DNA of 46,020 nt from Muribaculaceae bacterium. GTDB taxonomy: Bacteria > Bacteroidota > Bacteroidia > Bacteroidales > Muribaculaceae. Below the pieces are notes generated by a model, which was not told where the DNA came from, ran no database searches, and saw only the letters and a list, made by a program, of their open reading frames with translations. The stretch's first letter is position 1. Each line of letters starts with the position of its first letter. The stretch spans positions 1 to 46,020 of the forward strand of contig JAIECF010000026.1 in assembly GCA_029068655.1 (NCBI GenBank), in the 5' to 3' direction. The position numbers and the translations under genes were made by a program. Positions 24,944-31,945 of this stretch are shown one piece after another.

Positions 24944-25267
24944 CTATCTGTTGTCTCCGCTTCCGTGAAGTGTTCCGTGGGATATGCGCTCGGAAACCTT
25001 AAGCTTATTCATTTCCATTATTTCAGATAGGGAATAACCCATCTGAGCCGCTTGATTCGCAACATACCACATCACATCCGAAAGTTCCAATGCAATTCCG
25101 AGCTTGTGCTGAGCGTCAAATACGCCACCATTGTCGCGTATAATCTTCTTCACTTTCCCAGCCACTTCCCCTGCTTCCTCACATAGACCGCAAGCGAGAT
25201 ATAGAGGGTCTTTGGCACAAGGGTCTGCCGTAGAGAGGGCAAATCTCTGATATTCGTTTGAATCCAT
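24944..25267 (-). CDS. MazG-like nucleotide pyrophosphohydrolase
   Basis: 107 residues with the all-alpha NTP pyrophosphohydrolase motifs: EEAGE at 30-34, ELSDVMWY at 61-68 (Glu61 and Asp64 as metal ligands) and Asn87 in the next helix. Such enzymes hydrolyse (d)NTPs to NMP and pyrophosphate; phage copies may alter the nucleotide pool or lower host ppGpp. Size is normal for single-domain members. Confidence 0.85.
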   Translation of the reverse strand: MDSNEYQRFALSTADPCAKDPLYLACGLCEEAGEVAGKVKKIIRDNGGVFDAQHKLGIALELSDVMWYVANQAAQMGYSLSEIMEMNKLKVSERISHGTLHGSGDNR

Positions 25268-25271
25268 TGTC

Positions 25272-25490
25272 TTATTGCTTAATCAATAATCTCAAAACTC
25301 TGTCATACTCCGATGACACATAGCCGTAGTTCTCCGTAACCTTATCGGGAGTCACCACGATGATGTGACCGCTCGGGCATCTGACCTTGATGTTTCCGCT
25401 TGCGTAGACGTGAAGCACCACGACCCTCATTCCTCCTGCGGTGCTGATGCTTAGGGTGTCCCACGGCTGAATGTTGTTGTCTTCATCCAT
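25272..25490 (-). CDS. Hypothetical small beta protein
   Basis: 72 residues with alternating strands (DTLSISTAGGMRVVVLHVYASGNIKVRC...HIIVVTPDKV), suggesting a small beta barrel, and a short C-terminal helix. Overlaps the upstream DNA-binding gene by eight bases. No recognised family. Confidence 0.6.
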   Translation of the reverse strand: MDEDNNIQPWDTLSISTAGGMRVVVLHVYASGNIKVRCPSGHIIVVTPDKVTENYGYVSSEYDRVLRLLIKQ

Positions 25491-25929
25491 TTCTTTCCAT
25501 TGGTTTGAATTGATATTTTTCTCCTTTCCGTAGATTGGGCGAATACCATCCCTTTGCAGGATATGTGCCGTTTCGCAGATGGCTCTCTTTCGCCCTCTTA
25601 GCCGTATGCGCCTGACACTCCTTCATGAACTGAGGTGTCTTATTGAAGCCATACCAGCGTGCGAGCCTTACGACCGTCCGAAGGCTTACGCCCAACTTCA
25701 TGGCGCATATCTCGTTGCTCATGTGAGGGAAGTTGAGTTGTAGCCACAATCTGTCTTCCCTTGAAAGCCTTATCCTTGCGTGGTCGTAGCCTTTCTTCAG
25801 TCCGAGTTTATAGCACTTTTGGTGTATAGCCATTTCAGTCGTTCCGAACCGCTCCGCAAGTTGCTTGGCGGTCATTGTGTGGAAGATGCGCCTAAGTTCC
25901 TCAACTTCCTCGTCAGTCCATCTTTTCAT
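25483..25929 (-). CDS. Helix-turn-helix DNA-binding protein
   Basis: 148 residues from the ATG at 25929, four bases after the upstream stop; a start at 25956 would overlap that gene. Two helical DNA-binding units are visible: RWTDEEVEELRRIFHTMTAKQLAERFGTTEMAIHQKCYKLG (Myb/SANT- or HTH-like, residues 3-43) and a second HMSNEICAMKLGVSLRTVVRLARWYG (about 65-90). The basic C-terminal tail may add DNA contacts. Likely a phage regulator or replication accessory. Confidence 0.7.
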   Translation of the reverse strand: MKRWTDEEVEELRRIFHTMTAKQLAERFGTTEMAIHQKCYKLGLKKGYDHARIRLSREDRLWLQLNFPHMSNEICAMKLGVSLRTVVRLARWYGFNKTPQFMKECQAHTAKRAKESHLRNGTYPAKGWYSPNLRKGEKYQFKPMERNG

Positions 25930-25933
25930 ATCT

Positions 25934-26179
25934 CTATTTCGGTGGCGTGAACTCAAAGGTGGTGGAATTGAGGGTGCGGTGGAAAGTCAGCAGACCGGAG
26001 CGCACCATGTTGTTGAGCGCGTCCCTCACGTCCTTGTTGACCCTCGCCATTATCTCCTGCATATCGGCTACCGCAGGGGCAATCTTCCGCTCCTCCTTGT
26101 CCTTTATCACGTCCGCTATCACTGCCGCGAGATGTTCCTCCAGCGGTGTTGTCTGTTCAAGTTCCTCCTTGCTCATCAT
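25934..26179 (-). CDS. Small protein with winged-helix-like C-terminus
   Basis: 81 residues. The second half (MARVNKDVRDALNNMVRSGLLTFHRTLNSTTFEFTPP) looks like the recognition helix and wing of a small winged helix, following a helical N-terminal half. It overlaps the 26157 gene by 23 bases. Function unknown. Confidence 0.6.
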   Translation of the reverse strand: MMSKEELEQTTPLEEHLAAVIADVIKDKEERKIAPAVADMQEIMARVNKDVRDALNNMVRSGLLTFHRTLNSTTFEFTPPK

Positions 26180-26864
26180 CTATCTCTGTAAATTCAATTC
26201 CCTTCACACGCTTCACGAGGATTTCAGCCGTCAGCCGGCGCGCCTCGATGTGCTGCTTGTAGCAATCGCCGGCGAACTGCGGGACGAGTCCGAAAAGCGG
26301 AAGGAATCCCTCGGGCGCCATGTGGTAGTCATCGCACTTATAGCCGAGTTTCCGCACCTCCTTGTCGCAGTCCTTAAGGAAAATCTTCGTCGCATCAAGT
26401 ATCGTCATGGCCTGCTGAGTGGCGATCGCCAGCGTCTCGTAGTCCTTTTCAAGTCCGATCTTCCTGGTCTCGAACTCCAGGCCGTTGAAAAGACGCCGGA
26501 AGTCCTGGTCGAACTGATCCTCAAACTCCTCGGCGTTCTGCCTCTCGTCTCTGCGCGACTGATCGCTCACGCCTCCGTAGTAACTGCGGTCCTGCTCGAA
26601 TATCCGCTTCAGTTCCCTTATCCTGCGTATGAGGGGTTTGGTCTCCTTGATGCGCATACGGATGCAGATGTCAATAATAGTCTCTATATAGTCCCATGCA
26701 AGGCAGGTCAGCAGGTCGATGCGCAGGATCCAGCCGCCGAACACATCACAGCCGACGGCTTCCTCTTCCTTCACCGGACGGCTACGTGGTATCTGCGAGG
26801 GTACGAGACTGCCCGCTCCGTTCATCGGAAGGAATGTGCTCATTTTATGGGGGGGGGTATTCAT
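26157..26864 (-). CDS. Hypothetical protein starting in a poly-C tract
   Basis: 235 residues if started at ATG 26864; the next in-frame ATG is at 26843 (residue 8). Between the two lies a run of nine C on the coding strand (26849-26857), so slippage would switch between the long and short starts. The body is helical with conserved-looking stretches (CLAWDYIETIIDICIRMRIKE, YYGGVSDQSRRDERQNAEEF, DCDKEVRKLGY). No recognised domain; found next to RecT. Confidence 0.7.
   Translation of the reverse strand: MNTPPHKMSTFLPMNGAGSLVPSQIPRSRPVKEEEAVGCDVFGGWILRIDLLTCLAWDYIETIIDICIRMRIKETKPLIRRIRELKRIFEQDRSYYGGVSDQSRRDERQNAEEFEDQFDQDFRRLFNGLEFETRKIGLEKDYETLAIATQQAMTILDATKIFLKDCDKEVRKLGYKCDDYHMAPEGFLPLFGLVPQFAGDCYKQHIEARRLTAEILVKRVKGIEFTEIDDEQGGT
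26849..26857. repeat. Homopolymer of nine G (C on the coding strand)
   Basis: Nine consecutive G at 26849-26857, between two alternative start codons of the 26157 gene. Tracts of this length slip readily in replication. Confidence 0.95.
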
Positions 26865-26884
26865 TTCTCATAATGTTTGAAAAT

Positions 26885-26913
26885 TACCGCCCTATCCATC
26901 GCGGACAGGGCGG
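26885..26913 (-). terminator. Hairpin downstream of RecT, intrinsic terminator
   Basis: ACCGCCCT (26885-26892) pairs with AGGGCGGT (26906-26913), extended by TCC/GGA. On the minus strand the stem is followed by AATTTTC. It lies between recT and the next gene with no room for a new promoter, so it probably attenuates rather than ends the operon. Its apical part resembles the hairpins at 31009-31208. Confidence 0.65.
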
Positions 26914-26953
26914 TCACAACTTACAGGTATAATTATCGCTAAAAAGAAAGTCT

Positions 26954-27766
26954 CTATCTTACTTCTCCTCCGAAAAGATTCTGAGGGTCTTCGATAACCT
27001 CGCCGGTCTCAGGATTGACGTTGTCCGGTATCGGATTTTCGTTGTCTTCGTCGAAAGCGTCCATCGCAGGGATTTTCGGCACCTTCGGCACTGCCGCGAG
27101 GTCAACGTAGGGTACATCCTCAATGTCGCGTAATTCCTCGACAGTGTTGAAGCCCATTGAGATTTCCGGGGCGTACATCCTTTGCCAGAAGGCGGCGGCG
27201 CGGTACTTGAACATCACCTCCGGCATGGTCTTCCATTTCGATCCGTTCTTATTGAGCCAGCCTTCCGCCTTTACCATCGCCCATGTGACCCATGTGCCTT
27301 CAAGACGGTCCTTCTTCTCGCGGTCGCTGATCTCGTAAGAGAAGCACCGCCATCCGTATTCGTCGCCCTCCTTGCCGTTACACTCATAGCGAAGCGGAGT
27401 AAAACGACCGCAGGTGTTGATTGTCGCGATGAGGAACTTGGAAGACCAACCGGGGTTGCCGTGCACCATGTATAGGTTCTGCATCACCATAAGAGGATTG
27501 GCGTTCATGCGGATTGCCATGTCGTAGGCTATCGCGCAGTTGGCGACGTTGTTCTGATATGTCGCGGGGACGATGGTCGATTTAGCGTACATCTGTCCGA
27601 CGCGTTGGTTGATTTCAAACTGCTTCAACGCCTGTCCGGCCTTTGTGAGGGCGAACGCCGCGTTGGATTTCGCTTCAAGAAGCGCGAGCTCATGCTTTAT
27701 CTGCGCTTCATCCACTACTGCAAGAGCCGTCTGCTCCTGCATCTGATCTGTCTTTTCTGTTGCCAT
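26954..27766 (-). CDS. recT: RecT-family single-strand annealing protein
   Basis: 270 residues. The central region carries the RecT pattern: NCAIAYDMAIRMNANPLMVMQNLYMVHGNPGWSSKFLIATINTCGRF, then a beta-rich core (GWRCFSYEISDREK.. EGTWVTWAMVKAEGW) and MFKYRAAAFWQRMYAPEI. It binds single-stranded DNA and pairs homologous strands in phage recombination. The acidic tail with DNVNPETGEVI is often seen in phage members. The PD-(D/E)XK exonuclease two genes upstream is the expected partner, making a two-component recombination system. Confidence 0.9.
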   Translation of the reverse strand: MATEKTDQMQEQTALAVVDEAQIKHELALLEAKSNAAFALTKAGQALKQFEINQRVGQMYAKSTIVPATYQNNVANCAIAYDMAIRMNANPLMVMQNLYMVHGNPGWSSKFLIATINTCGRFTPLRYECNGKEGDEYGWRCFSYEISDREKKDRLEGTWVTWAMVKAEGWLNKNGSKWKTMPEVMFKYRAAAFWQRMYAPEISMGFNTVEELRDIEDVPYVDLAAVPKVPKIPAMDAFDEDNENPIPDNVNPETGEVIEDPQNLFGGEVR

Positions 27767-27767
27767 A

Positions 27768-28144
27768 TTATAGTTTGTCTGCTAATGTCTGTAATAAGTC
27801 TTTGAGCGAACTCTTGATTGAGGATTTCTTCTCCTGCTCCTCTTCGTCCATCGGAAAGCCGTGCTCTTTCTTGAACTCTTTCCACGTTTCAAGCAGATCT
27901 TCTGCTATCAATGGGTTGTTCTTTGGAAGATAGACTCCCTTGACTATCTCGTCATAGATCTCACTCCGGATTGTGTTTGCCAGAAGCGCCATTACAAGCG
28001 GGAGCGAATATCCTCCGAGGATTGAGTAAGTGTCACATGTGTCAGTCGCAACGCAGATTACCGAGCGGTGCTCGGTGTCTTCCTTCTGCCATTTCTGCAT
28101 ATCCTCCACCCATTGGGGGGGGTAGCCGTTGTTTTCTGTTCCAT
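27768..28144 (-). CDS. Hypothetical gene apparently out of frame at a poly-C tract
   Basis: The natural start appears to be ATG at 28144 (MEQKTTATPP), 12 bases after the upstream stop, but that frame ends after 28 codons because the C-run at 28115-28122 has eight bases. The long frame (…QWVEDMQKWQKEDTEHRSVICVATD… to 27768) would be reached if the run had nine. As sequenced, the long frame can be read from ATG 28256, which overlaps the upstream gene by 100 bases, or from ATG 28100 (110 residues). The product has a hydrophobic segment (YSLPLVMALLANTI) and a charged C-terminus. Function unknown. Confidence 0.6.
28115..28122. repeat. Homopolymer of eight G (C on the coding strand)
   Basis: Eight consecutive G at the point where the reading frame of the 27768 gene changes relative to its best start codon. 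Confidence 0.95.
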
Positions 28145-28156
28145 TTTGATTTGAAT

Positions 28157-28399
28157 TTATTTCATTGTTAAAAGTAGTGTTTCTTTCGGTTTTGGTTTCT
28201 CGTTGCGGTATCGCCACGGGTATGCTTGTCTGTGCTGCTCCTCGGTCATCATCCAACTTCTGCGACTGAAATTCTTAGGGGCAGTTAAGGATATTATTAG
28301 ACCTAACATTTCATCCCAACCCATCCAATCGGCGTATCTGTCGCCTTGTCGGACGATAAATCCGTCATCCTCGTTGTATTCTATCGTTATAGGTTCCAT
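28157..28399 (-). CDS. Hypothetical small protein
   Basis: 80 residues: an N-terminal beta pair (MEPITIEYNEDDGFIVRQG), then DWMGWDEMLGLIISL and a basic C-terminus (YPWRYRNEKPKPKETLLLT). It sits between the exonuclease and the poly-C gene, one base after the exonuclease stop. Not recognised. Confidence 0.65.
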   Translation of the reverse strand: MEPITIEYNEDDGFIVRQGDRYADWMGWDEMLGLIISLTAPKNFSRRSWMMTEEQHRQAYPWRYRNEKPKPKETLLLTMK

Positions 28400-28400
28400 G

Positions 28401-29357
28401 TCAGTCCTCCATGAATCTGTTTGCGTAATACCTCGGTGGCTCTATCTCCATGATGCGGTATCTGTCGCCGGGGATGAATGTCTCGGCTCCAGGCCACTCA
28501 TTTGTCTTGACACATCGTGTGTGCAGGTCAAGCAACCGCTGAAACTCCACCGCCCCCGGTCCAGTCTGCACCATGTCCCATTCCTTGATGTAGCGGTAGC
28601 CGTAGTTTGACATATCCACCATCACGCAGTCGTAGGGAGGTTGCTTCTGTATGAAGACAAGGTAGAATGTCACCCACTTGCCCGTGACCTTGTTATAGAC
28701 ATATTGGTATTGGGCGGCCGATATGTGGTAGCCGTATTTGAGGATCACGCGGTTGATGCTTTCCTCCGTGAGATCGTCGCCGGCGAACGACTTCCAATCC
28801 ACGATCTTGTTTGAGGTAAGGAGGTCGGGGCGTATCTTGATCTTGATGCCGTCCTCGGTCTCGTAGAAGATACTCACCTCCGGCTTGCCCCATTTCAGCA
28901 GTTTGCGGACTTGCTCGGAGGTGAAGCCACAACCGAAAAGCACCGACTGCAACATTCCTTGCAGTGCCTCCTGCTCCTGCCTGCCGACAATCTCCGTGAA
29001 GGGGTAGGTATCCTTGATATTTTCAAGAGCCTCGTTGTAGGCTTTCGTGCCGACTCCGTAGGGTTTGCCCGTCTTATCATTGATTGGGGGCTCAAAGACT
29101 ATCGTGTGATAGTTGACCTGCTTCTCTACAAGGTCTTTGGGTATCTCGCCCTTGACATCCGAGAAACTCGCCATCAAGTCATGGAAGATAGACCCGAACC
29201 TCTGCGCCTCCGTCTGCGGTTGCGGATTGTCCTGCATGAACTTGAAAAATCGGGGCGATTTCAGGTAATGCTTAAGGGAAGTTGAGCTGATGTAGTCGCG
29301 GAATCTCTCTCCGAAATGATACTCATCATTGCTGAGTCCGTAGATGATGTTCTCCAT
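28401..29357 (-). CDS. PD-(D/E)XK exonuclease (RecE/YqaJ-like)
   Basis: 318 residues. Catalytic layout: RFGSIFHDLM (about 53-62, with the conserved Gly and His), Glu160 in KPEVS, Asp178 in KIRPDLL, and IVDWKS at 185-190 (Asp187, Lys189), followed by SAAQYQYVY, the Gln-Tyr helix typical of viral recombination exonucleases. It would resect double-stranded DNA 5'-3' to provide substrate for the RecT protein encoded downstream. Normal length for the group. Confidence 0.88.
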   Translation of the reverse strand: MENIIYGLSNDEYHFGERFRDYISSTSLKHYLKSPRFFKFMQDNPQPQTEAQRFGSIFHDLMASFSDVKGEIPKDLVEKQVNYHTIVFEPPINDKTGKPYGVGTKAYNEALENIKDTYPFTEIVGRQEQEALQGMLQSVLFGCGFTSEQVRKLLKWGKPEVSIFYETEDGIKIKIRPDLLTSNKIVDWKSFAGDDLTEESINRVILKYGYHISAAQYQYVYNKVTGKWVTFYLVFIQKQPPYDCVMVDMSNYGYRYIKEWDMVQTGPGAVEFQRLLDLHTRCVKTNEWPGAETFIPGDRYRIMEIEPPRYYANRFMED

Positions 29358-29358
29358 A

Positions 29359-29553
29359 TCAGTCTATTCCACAGCTATGTTCGGCGCGTCTGCGATTCCG
29401 GTGCATTATCTCACGTGCTTCCTTCTTACCTCTCTCACTCTTGCATTCCCACCAATTGATGTCCTCCCAGCACATATCCTCGAACTGATATAGAAGCCGT
29501 TTGTCGAACTCAGGGATAGGCAGGGACTCAATGTAGTTATTCTTTATAGCCAT
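29359..29553 (-). CDS. Hypothetical small charged protein
   Basis: 64 residues from the ATG at 29553; the longer start at 29625 lies deep inside the neighbour and adds an unlikely leader. The sequence is helical with a Trp-rich centre (FEDMCWEDINWWEC) and a basic end (REIMHRNRRRAEH). Overlaps the membrane protein gene by 17 bases. Unknown. Confidence 0.55.
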   Translation of the reverse strand: MAIKNNYIESLPIPEFDKRLLYQFEDMCWEDINWWECKSERGKKEAREIMHRNRRRAEHSCGID

Positions 29554-29737
29554 ACACCCTCCATTCTTTGTTGATTTTAACTGCGAGTCCGAAAGCAAGG
29601 ACTCCGAGCGTCTTGAAGGCAACAAGCCTTACTGCAGTTGCTCCGAGCGATAACGACTCCGGCGGAATATCGCCCAACATCAAGAGCGCAAGGGCGATCA
29701 GAGCGCCTATCACGCATTGTCTGATAAATTTCTCCAT
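29537..29737 (-). CDS. Small membrane protein
   Basis: 66 residues with two hydrophobic stretches (CVIGALIALALLMLG at 8-22 and AVRLVAFKTLGVLAFGLAV at 35-53), a short loop between them and a C-terminal VYGYKE. Probably two transmembrane helices with both ends in the cytoplasm. Unknown role. Confidence 0.6.
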   Translation of the reverse strand: MEKFIRQCVIGALIALALLMLGDIPPESLSLGATAVRLVAFKTLGVLAFGLAVKINKEWRVYGYKE

Positions 29738-29748
29738 ATGATTGTTGA

Positions 29749-30696
29749 TTAATTGTTAAAATCGAATAATGTAGGCGGCTCTTCATCGGGCAGATAGAGC
29801 CTATTCACGGCAAGCACTTTACGCAATGCCTCTCGGAACGTCACACCATTGTTGGTGTAGTTCATCACCATATCATAGCACTTGGGATATTCGCGTAATA
29901 ATGTGCGGAAACGTGTATCATCGGCAAACTGCGCTCCGAAACCGCAACCCATACACCCCGTGCGTGTCGCTCCCTTGTGGTAGATGTCGGCTATCGGCAA
30001 ATTGCACTTGGCTATGTAGTCCCAAATATCCTGCTCCAGCCAAATTGAGAGGGACATTGACTTTGAACGCCCTTTGCCTGCGAAAACATTACACCCTCCG
30101 TGACGGATATAATCTTTCTCTCTTAATTGACTCTCACTCGCCATTACTCCGAGAATAGGTGAACGTCCGCTATCTTTCTCCCACTTGTGAAATGGGGCTT
30201 TTTTCAGCACCTTGCAACATTTATGGCAAGTATTAAACTTCTGTGTAATAAGGAAACGCCAACATTTAGAGAGTGCAAATTGCTCATTATTTAGACGCTT
30301 TATACTCGTAGGACTATTGGGATTCGTTCTTATCTCGTGTATGCTTTGACTAATCTCCTTGCTTACCAAAGGAAAACCATATTTCTCCCAAACTTGCCGA
30401 GGCGTGAACTTCGGACGGATAAACTGAATGTTCGCTCCGTCTGCTTGCATCTGTCTTACAAAGCGGATGATGTCGGGATATTCGTTGCCAGTGTTGCAGA
30501 ACACTGCGAGAATGTCGGGGTAAAGAATCCTTGCAAGGTGGAGAAGTACCGTGGAATCCTTGCCACCGCTGAACGACACATAGACCTTATCAATTCCACC
30601 CATACGGCTGATGAAAGCCTCAAGAGTACCGAGTGAGTGATCTATCTTCTGTTCAAGCGACCACGATTGCCGTTCCTGTAATTCCTTTAGTGTCAT
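29749..30696 (-). CDS. PAPS reductase / adenine-nucleotide alpha-hydrolase family protein
   Basis: 315 residues. The PP-loop SGGKDST at 43-49 marks the ATP-pyrophosphatase fold shared by PAPS reductases, sulfurtransferases and DndC. Five cysteines fit a metal or Fe-S site: CHKCC at 157-161 and CMGC at 248-251. Phage copies of COG0175 are common; substrates proposed for relatives include sulfate activation products and DNA phosphorothioation, but no dnd partner is seen here, so the substrate is unknown. First protein gene after the non-coding, structured stretch. Confidence 0.85.
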   Translation of the reverse strand: MTLKELQERQSWSLEQKIDHSLGTLEAFISRMGGIDKVYVSFSGGKDSTVLLHLARILYPDILAVFCNTGNEYPDIIRFVRQMQADGANIQFIRPKFTPRQVWEKYGFPLVSKEISQSIHEIRTNPNSPTSIKRLNNEQFALSKCWRFLITQKFNTCHKCCKVLKKAPFHKWEKDSGRSPILGVMASESQLREKDYIRHGGCNVFAGKGRSKSMSLSIWLEQDIWDYIAKCNLPIADIYHKGATRTGCMGCGFGAQFADDTRFRTLLREYPKCYDMVMNYTNNGVTFREALRKVLAVNRLYLPDEEPPTLFDFNN

Positions 30697-30715
30697 TTTT
30701 GATGATTGTAAAAAG

Positions 30716-30864
30716 AAAAGCCCCTTTCATTGCGGTATTCAACGGCAGTAGACGCACGGCAGAAAATAACAACCCAGACATCATGAAACGTCCGTGCGTC
30801 CGACATTCCTTATTCCCGCTTTTTATCCCCTTACGGAGACCGATTCCACTCGGCAGGGGCTTTT
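30716..30864 (-). ncRNA. Structured RNA or leader element upstream of the PAPS-reductase gene
   Basis: The ends AAAAGCCCCT (30716-30725) and AGGGGCTTTT (30855-30864) form a 10-bp closing stem. Inside are a perfect 9-bp stem (GACGCACGG 30751-30759 with CCGTGCGTC 30792-30800) and a small hairpin (CCGA/TCGG, 30840-30853). On the minus strand the outer stem is followed by CTTTTCTTTTT, so it could be a terminated small RNA or a leader controlling the downstream gene. No known riboswitch was recognised. A spurious ORF covers it. Confidence 0.5.
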
Positions 30865-30883
30865 TGAAGATAGATTTGTATAG

Positions 30884-30999
30884 TGCAAGCGGAGGGAGTC
30901 GAACCCTCATGGACTTACGAGGTCTTTAGCATCCGGACTCTCAGAACCTCTGCCACCCGATAAAGAATCGGGCGCGTCTGCCAATTCCGCCACGCTTGC
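30884..30999 (-). tRNA. tRNA-like gene with a 47-nt variable region
   Basis: 116 nt. Acceptor GCAAGCG/CGCTTGC (7 bp), D-arm GCG...CGC of leucine-tRNA style, an anticodon-sized arm CCCGA-TTCTTTA-TCGGG in the right place (bases 34-36 CTT, i.e. Lys-type, with an unusual U at 37), and a T-arm GAGGG-TTCGACT-CCCTC. Between anticodon arm and T-arm lie 47 bases instead of 5-20, which can pair as GAGGT/ACCTC. No CCA is encoded. It may be a functional tRNA with an enlarged variable arm, a degraded tRNA, or a tRNA mimic. Confidence 0.5.
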
Positions 31000-31008
31000 T
31001 TGTGAAAA

Positions 31009-31208
31009 CCTGCCTATCCTCACGGACGGGCAGGGTGTAAAAGTGTAGTTTCAAGATTTAACCTACATAAATCGCGGCGCCATCCTCGCGGACATCCGCA
31101 ATACAATAACTTTTATGAATTTCCTAAAATTTGACTTTTGCTGTGTGCCTACAAGATGTGTCACGACCTTATAGACTGTATTTTACCGGGCGTCCTCACG
31201 GATTGCCC
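31009..31208 (-). repeat. Three dispersed GNRA-capped hairpins in non-coding DNA
   Basis: Hairpins at 31009-31034, 31074-31099 and 31188-31208 have different outer stems (CCTGCC/GGCAGG, GCGG/CCGC, GGGC/GCCC) but the same apical part on the minus strand, TCC-G(T/C)GA-GGA, a GNRA tetraloop. The first is followed by TTTT on the minus strand and could terminate transcription before the tRNA-like gene. The whole 31000-31375 stretch has no convincing gene. Confidence 0.6.
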
Positions 31209-31320
31209 TACGGGGAATTAACATGTTTTCTTTAGAGTTAATATCACTATGCTTTAATCGGCACATCATCACGACGTTCCTTAGTCCAATCTTTAAATAG
31301 TATCACTTGCATCATGTGGT

Positions 31321-31352
31321 GCCCGCGAGGGTTCTCGTGTGTCCGCGCGGGC
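31321..31352. repeat. GC-rich hairpin upstream of the 31409 promoter
   Basis: GCCCGCG (31321-31327) pairs with CGCGGGC (31346-31352), ending directly before the -33 box of the plus promoter. It may insulate the plus gene from read-through or act as a regulator site. Confidence 0.5.
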
Positions 31353-31383
31353 TTGGCGTTTCCGCCGATTTTCATTAACTTTG
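31353..31383 (+). promoter_or_regulatory. Bacteroidota-type promoter for the 31409 gene
   Basis: TTG at 31353-31355, 20-base spacer, TAACTTTG at 31376-31383. Predicted start near 31390, about 19 bases before the ATG. Confidence 0.75.
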
Positions 31384-31408
31384 CAGTCGGAAAATAAAAT
31401 AATGAAAT

Positions 31409-31732
31409 ATGGATAAATTTATCGAAAGGGCGAATGAACTGATCGCCCGCCTGGAATCCTTTGGCAACACATCAAGGCTTGATACCATTATCGCCTTGTC
31501 TTGTGCCTCGGAAGACGGAGGTGAATCATACAGAACAAAGAAACACAATAGAGATGCGTTAGAAGACTGTCTGCTTGACACCAAAATCTTACTCTATGAG
31601 TTTAATTGCCCACCGCTTTATGATGAAGCGATGAAGGCTATTGGGTCACAAGATCCCGAAGGTCCTGAGCTTTGTCGCCTTCTTCGGAAACTGATTGAGA
31701 CCGCTGAGCTCCGTAGACAAGGCTGCGACTGA
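31409..31732 (+). CDS. Unknown plus-strand accessory (moron) protein
   Basis: 107 residues, helical and acidic (FIERANELIARLESFG, DCLLDTKILLYEF, LCRLLRKLIETAELRRQGCD), no signal or membrane segment. Like the 19902 gene it faces against the early operon and has its own promoter. Its last 95 bases overlap the end of the convergent 31638 gene. No family recognised. Confidence 0.7.
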   Translation: MDKFIERANELIARLESFGNTSRLDTIIALSCASEDGGESYRTKKHNRDALEDCLLDTKILLYEFNCPPLYDEAMKAIGSQDPEGPELCRLLRKLIETAELRRQGCD

Positions 31733-31925
31733 TTTCCTCAGCCTGCCCCTCTTTATTATATCCGTGACATCGCAGGATTGATTCCAACTGCGATCTTACC
31801 ATCTCCCTTATCTCATCGGCATTGAGAGAGGGAAGTCCGTCTATGCCCATTCCCGTTATATGAAGGTCGCACTCAAAAGACAACTGTATGCCCTTGTTGA
31901 GCCTTGTGTTTACTGATATTTCCAT
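31638..31925 (-). CDS. Hypothetical protein convergent with the 31409 gene
   Basis: 95 residues from the ATG at 31925; a start at 31952 would run into the tRNA-like gene. The body is beta then helical (MEISVNTRLNKGIQLSFECDL..., LNADEIREMVRSQLESIL). The last ~30 residues lie antisense to the end of the plus gene and are less protein-like, so the natural end is uncertain. Function unknown. Confidence 0.55.
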   Translation of the reverse strand: MEISVNTRLNKGIQLSFECDLHITGMGIDGLPSLNADEIREMVRSQLESILRCHGYNKEGQAEEISRSLVYGAQRSQSVSEEGDKAQDLRDLVTQ

Positions 31926-31945
31926 ACTCTTTGAATTTTGATTAG

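Noticed and set aside
25947-26873. 308-codon plus ORF opposite the 25934 and 26157 genes
   Set aside because: It is the antisense reading of two well-supported early genes, with low-complexity Leu/Val-rich content and no promoter.
29749-30696. DNA phosphorothioation (dnd) system
   Set aside because: Only the PP-loop protein is present; no DndA, B, D or E or restriction partners are nearby, so a dnd assignment is not supported.
30653-30910. 85-codon minus ORF before the PAPS-reductase gene
   Set aside because: It begins inside the tRNA-like gene, runs through the structured RNA region and has no protein-like composition; a shadow.
31009-31208. Hammerhead ribozyme
   Set aside because: The TCCGTGAGGA tips look like hammerhead stem II, but the flanking CTGATGA and GAAA core bases are absent in all three hairpins.
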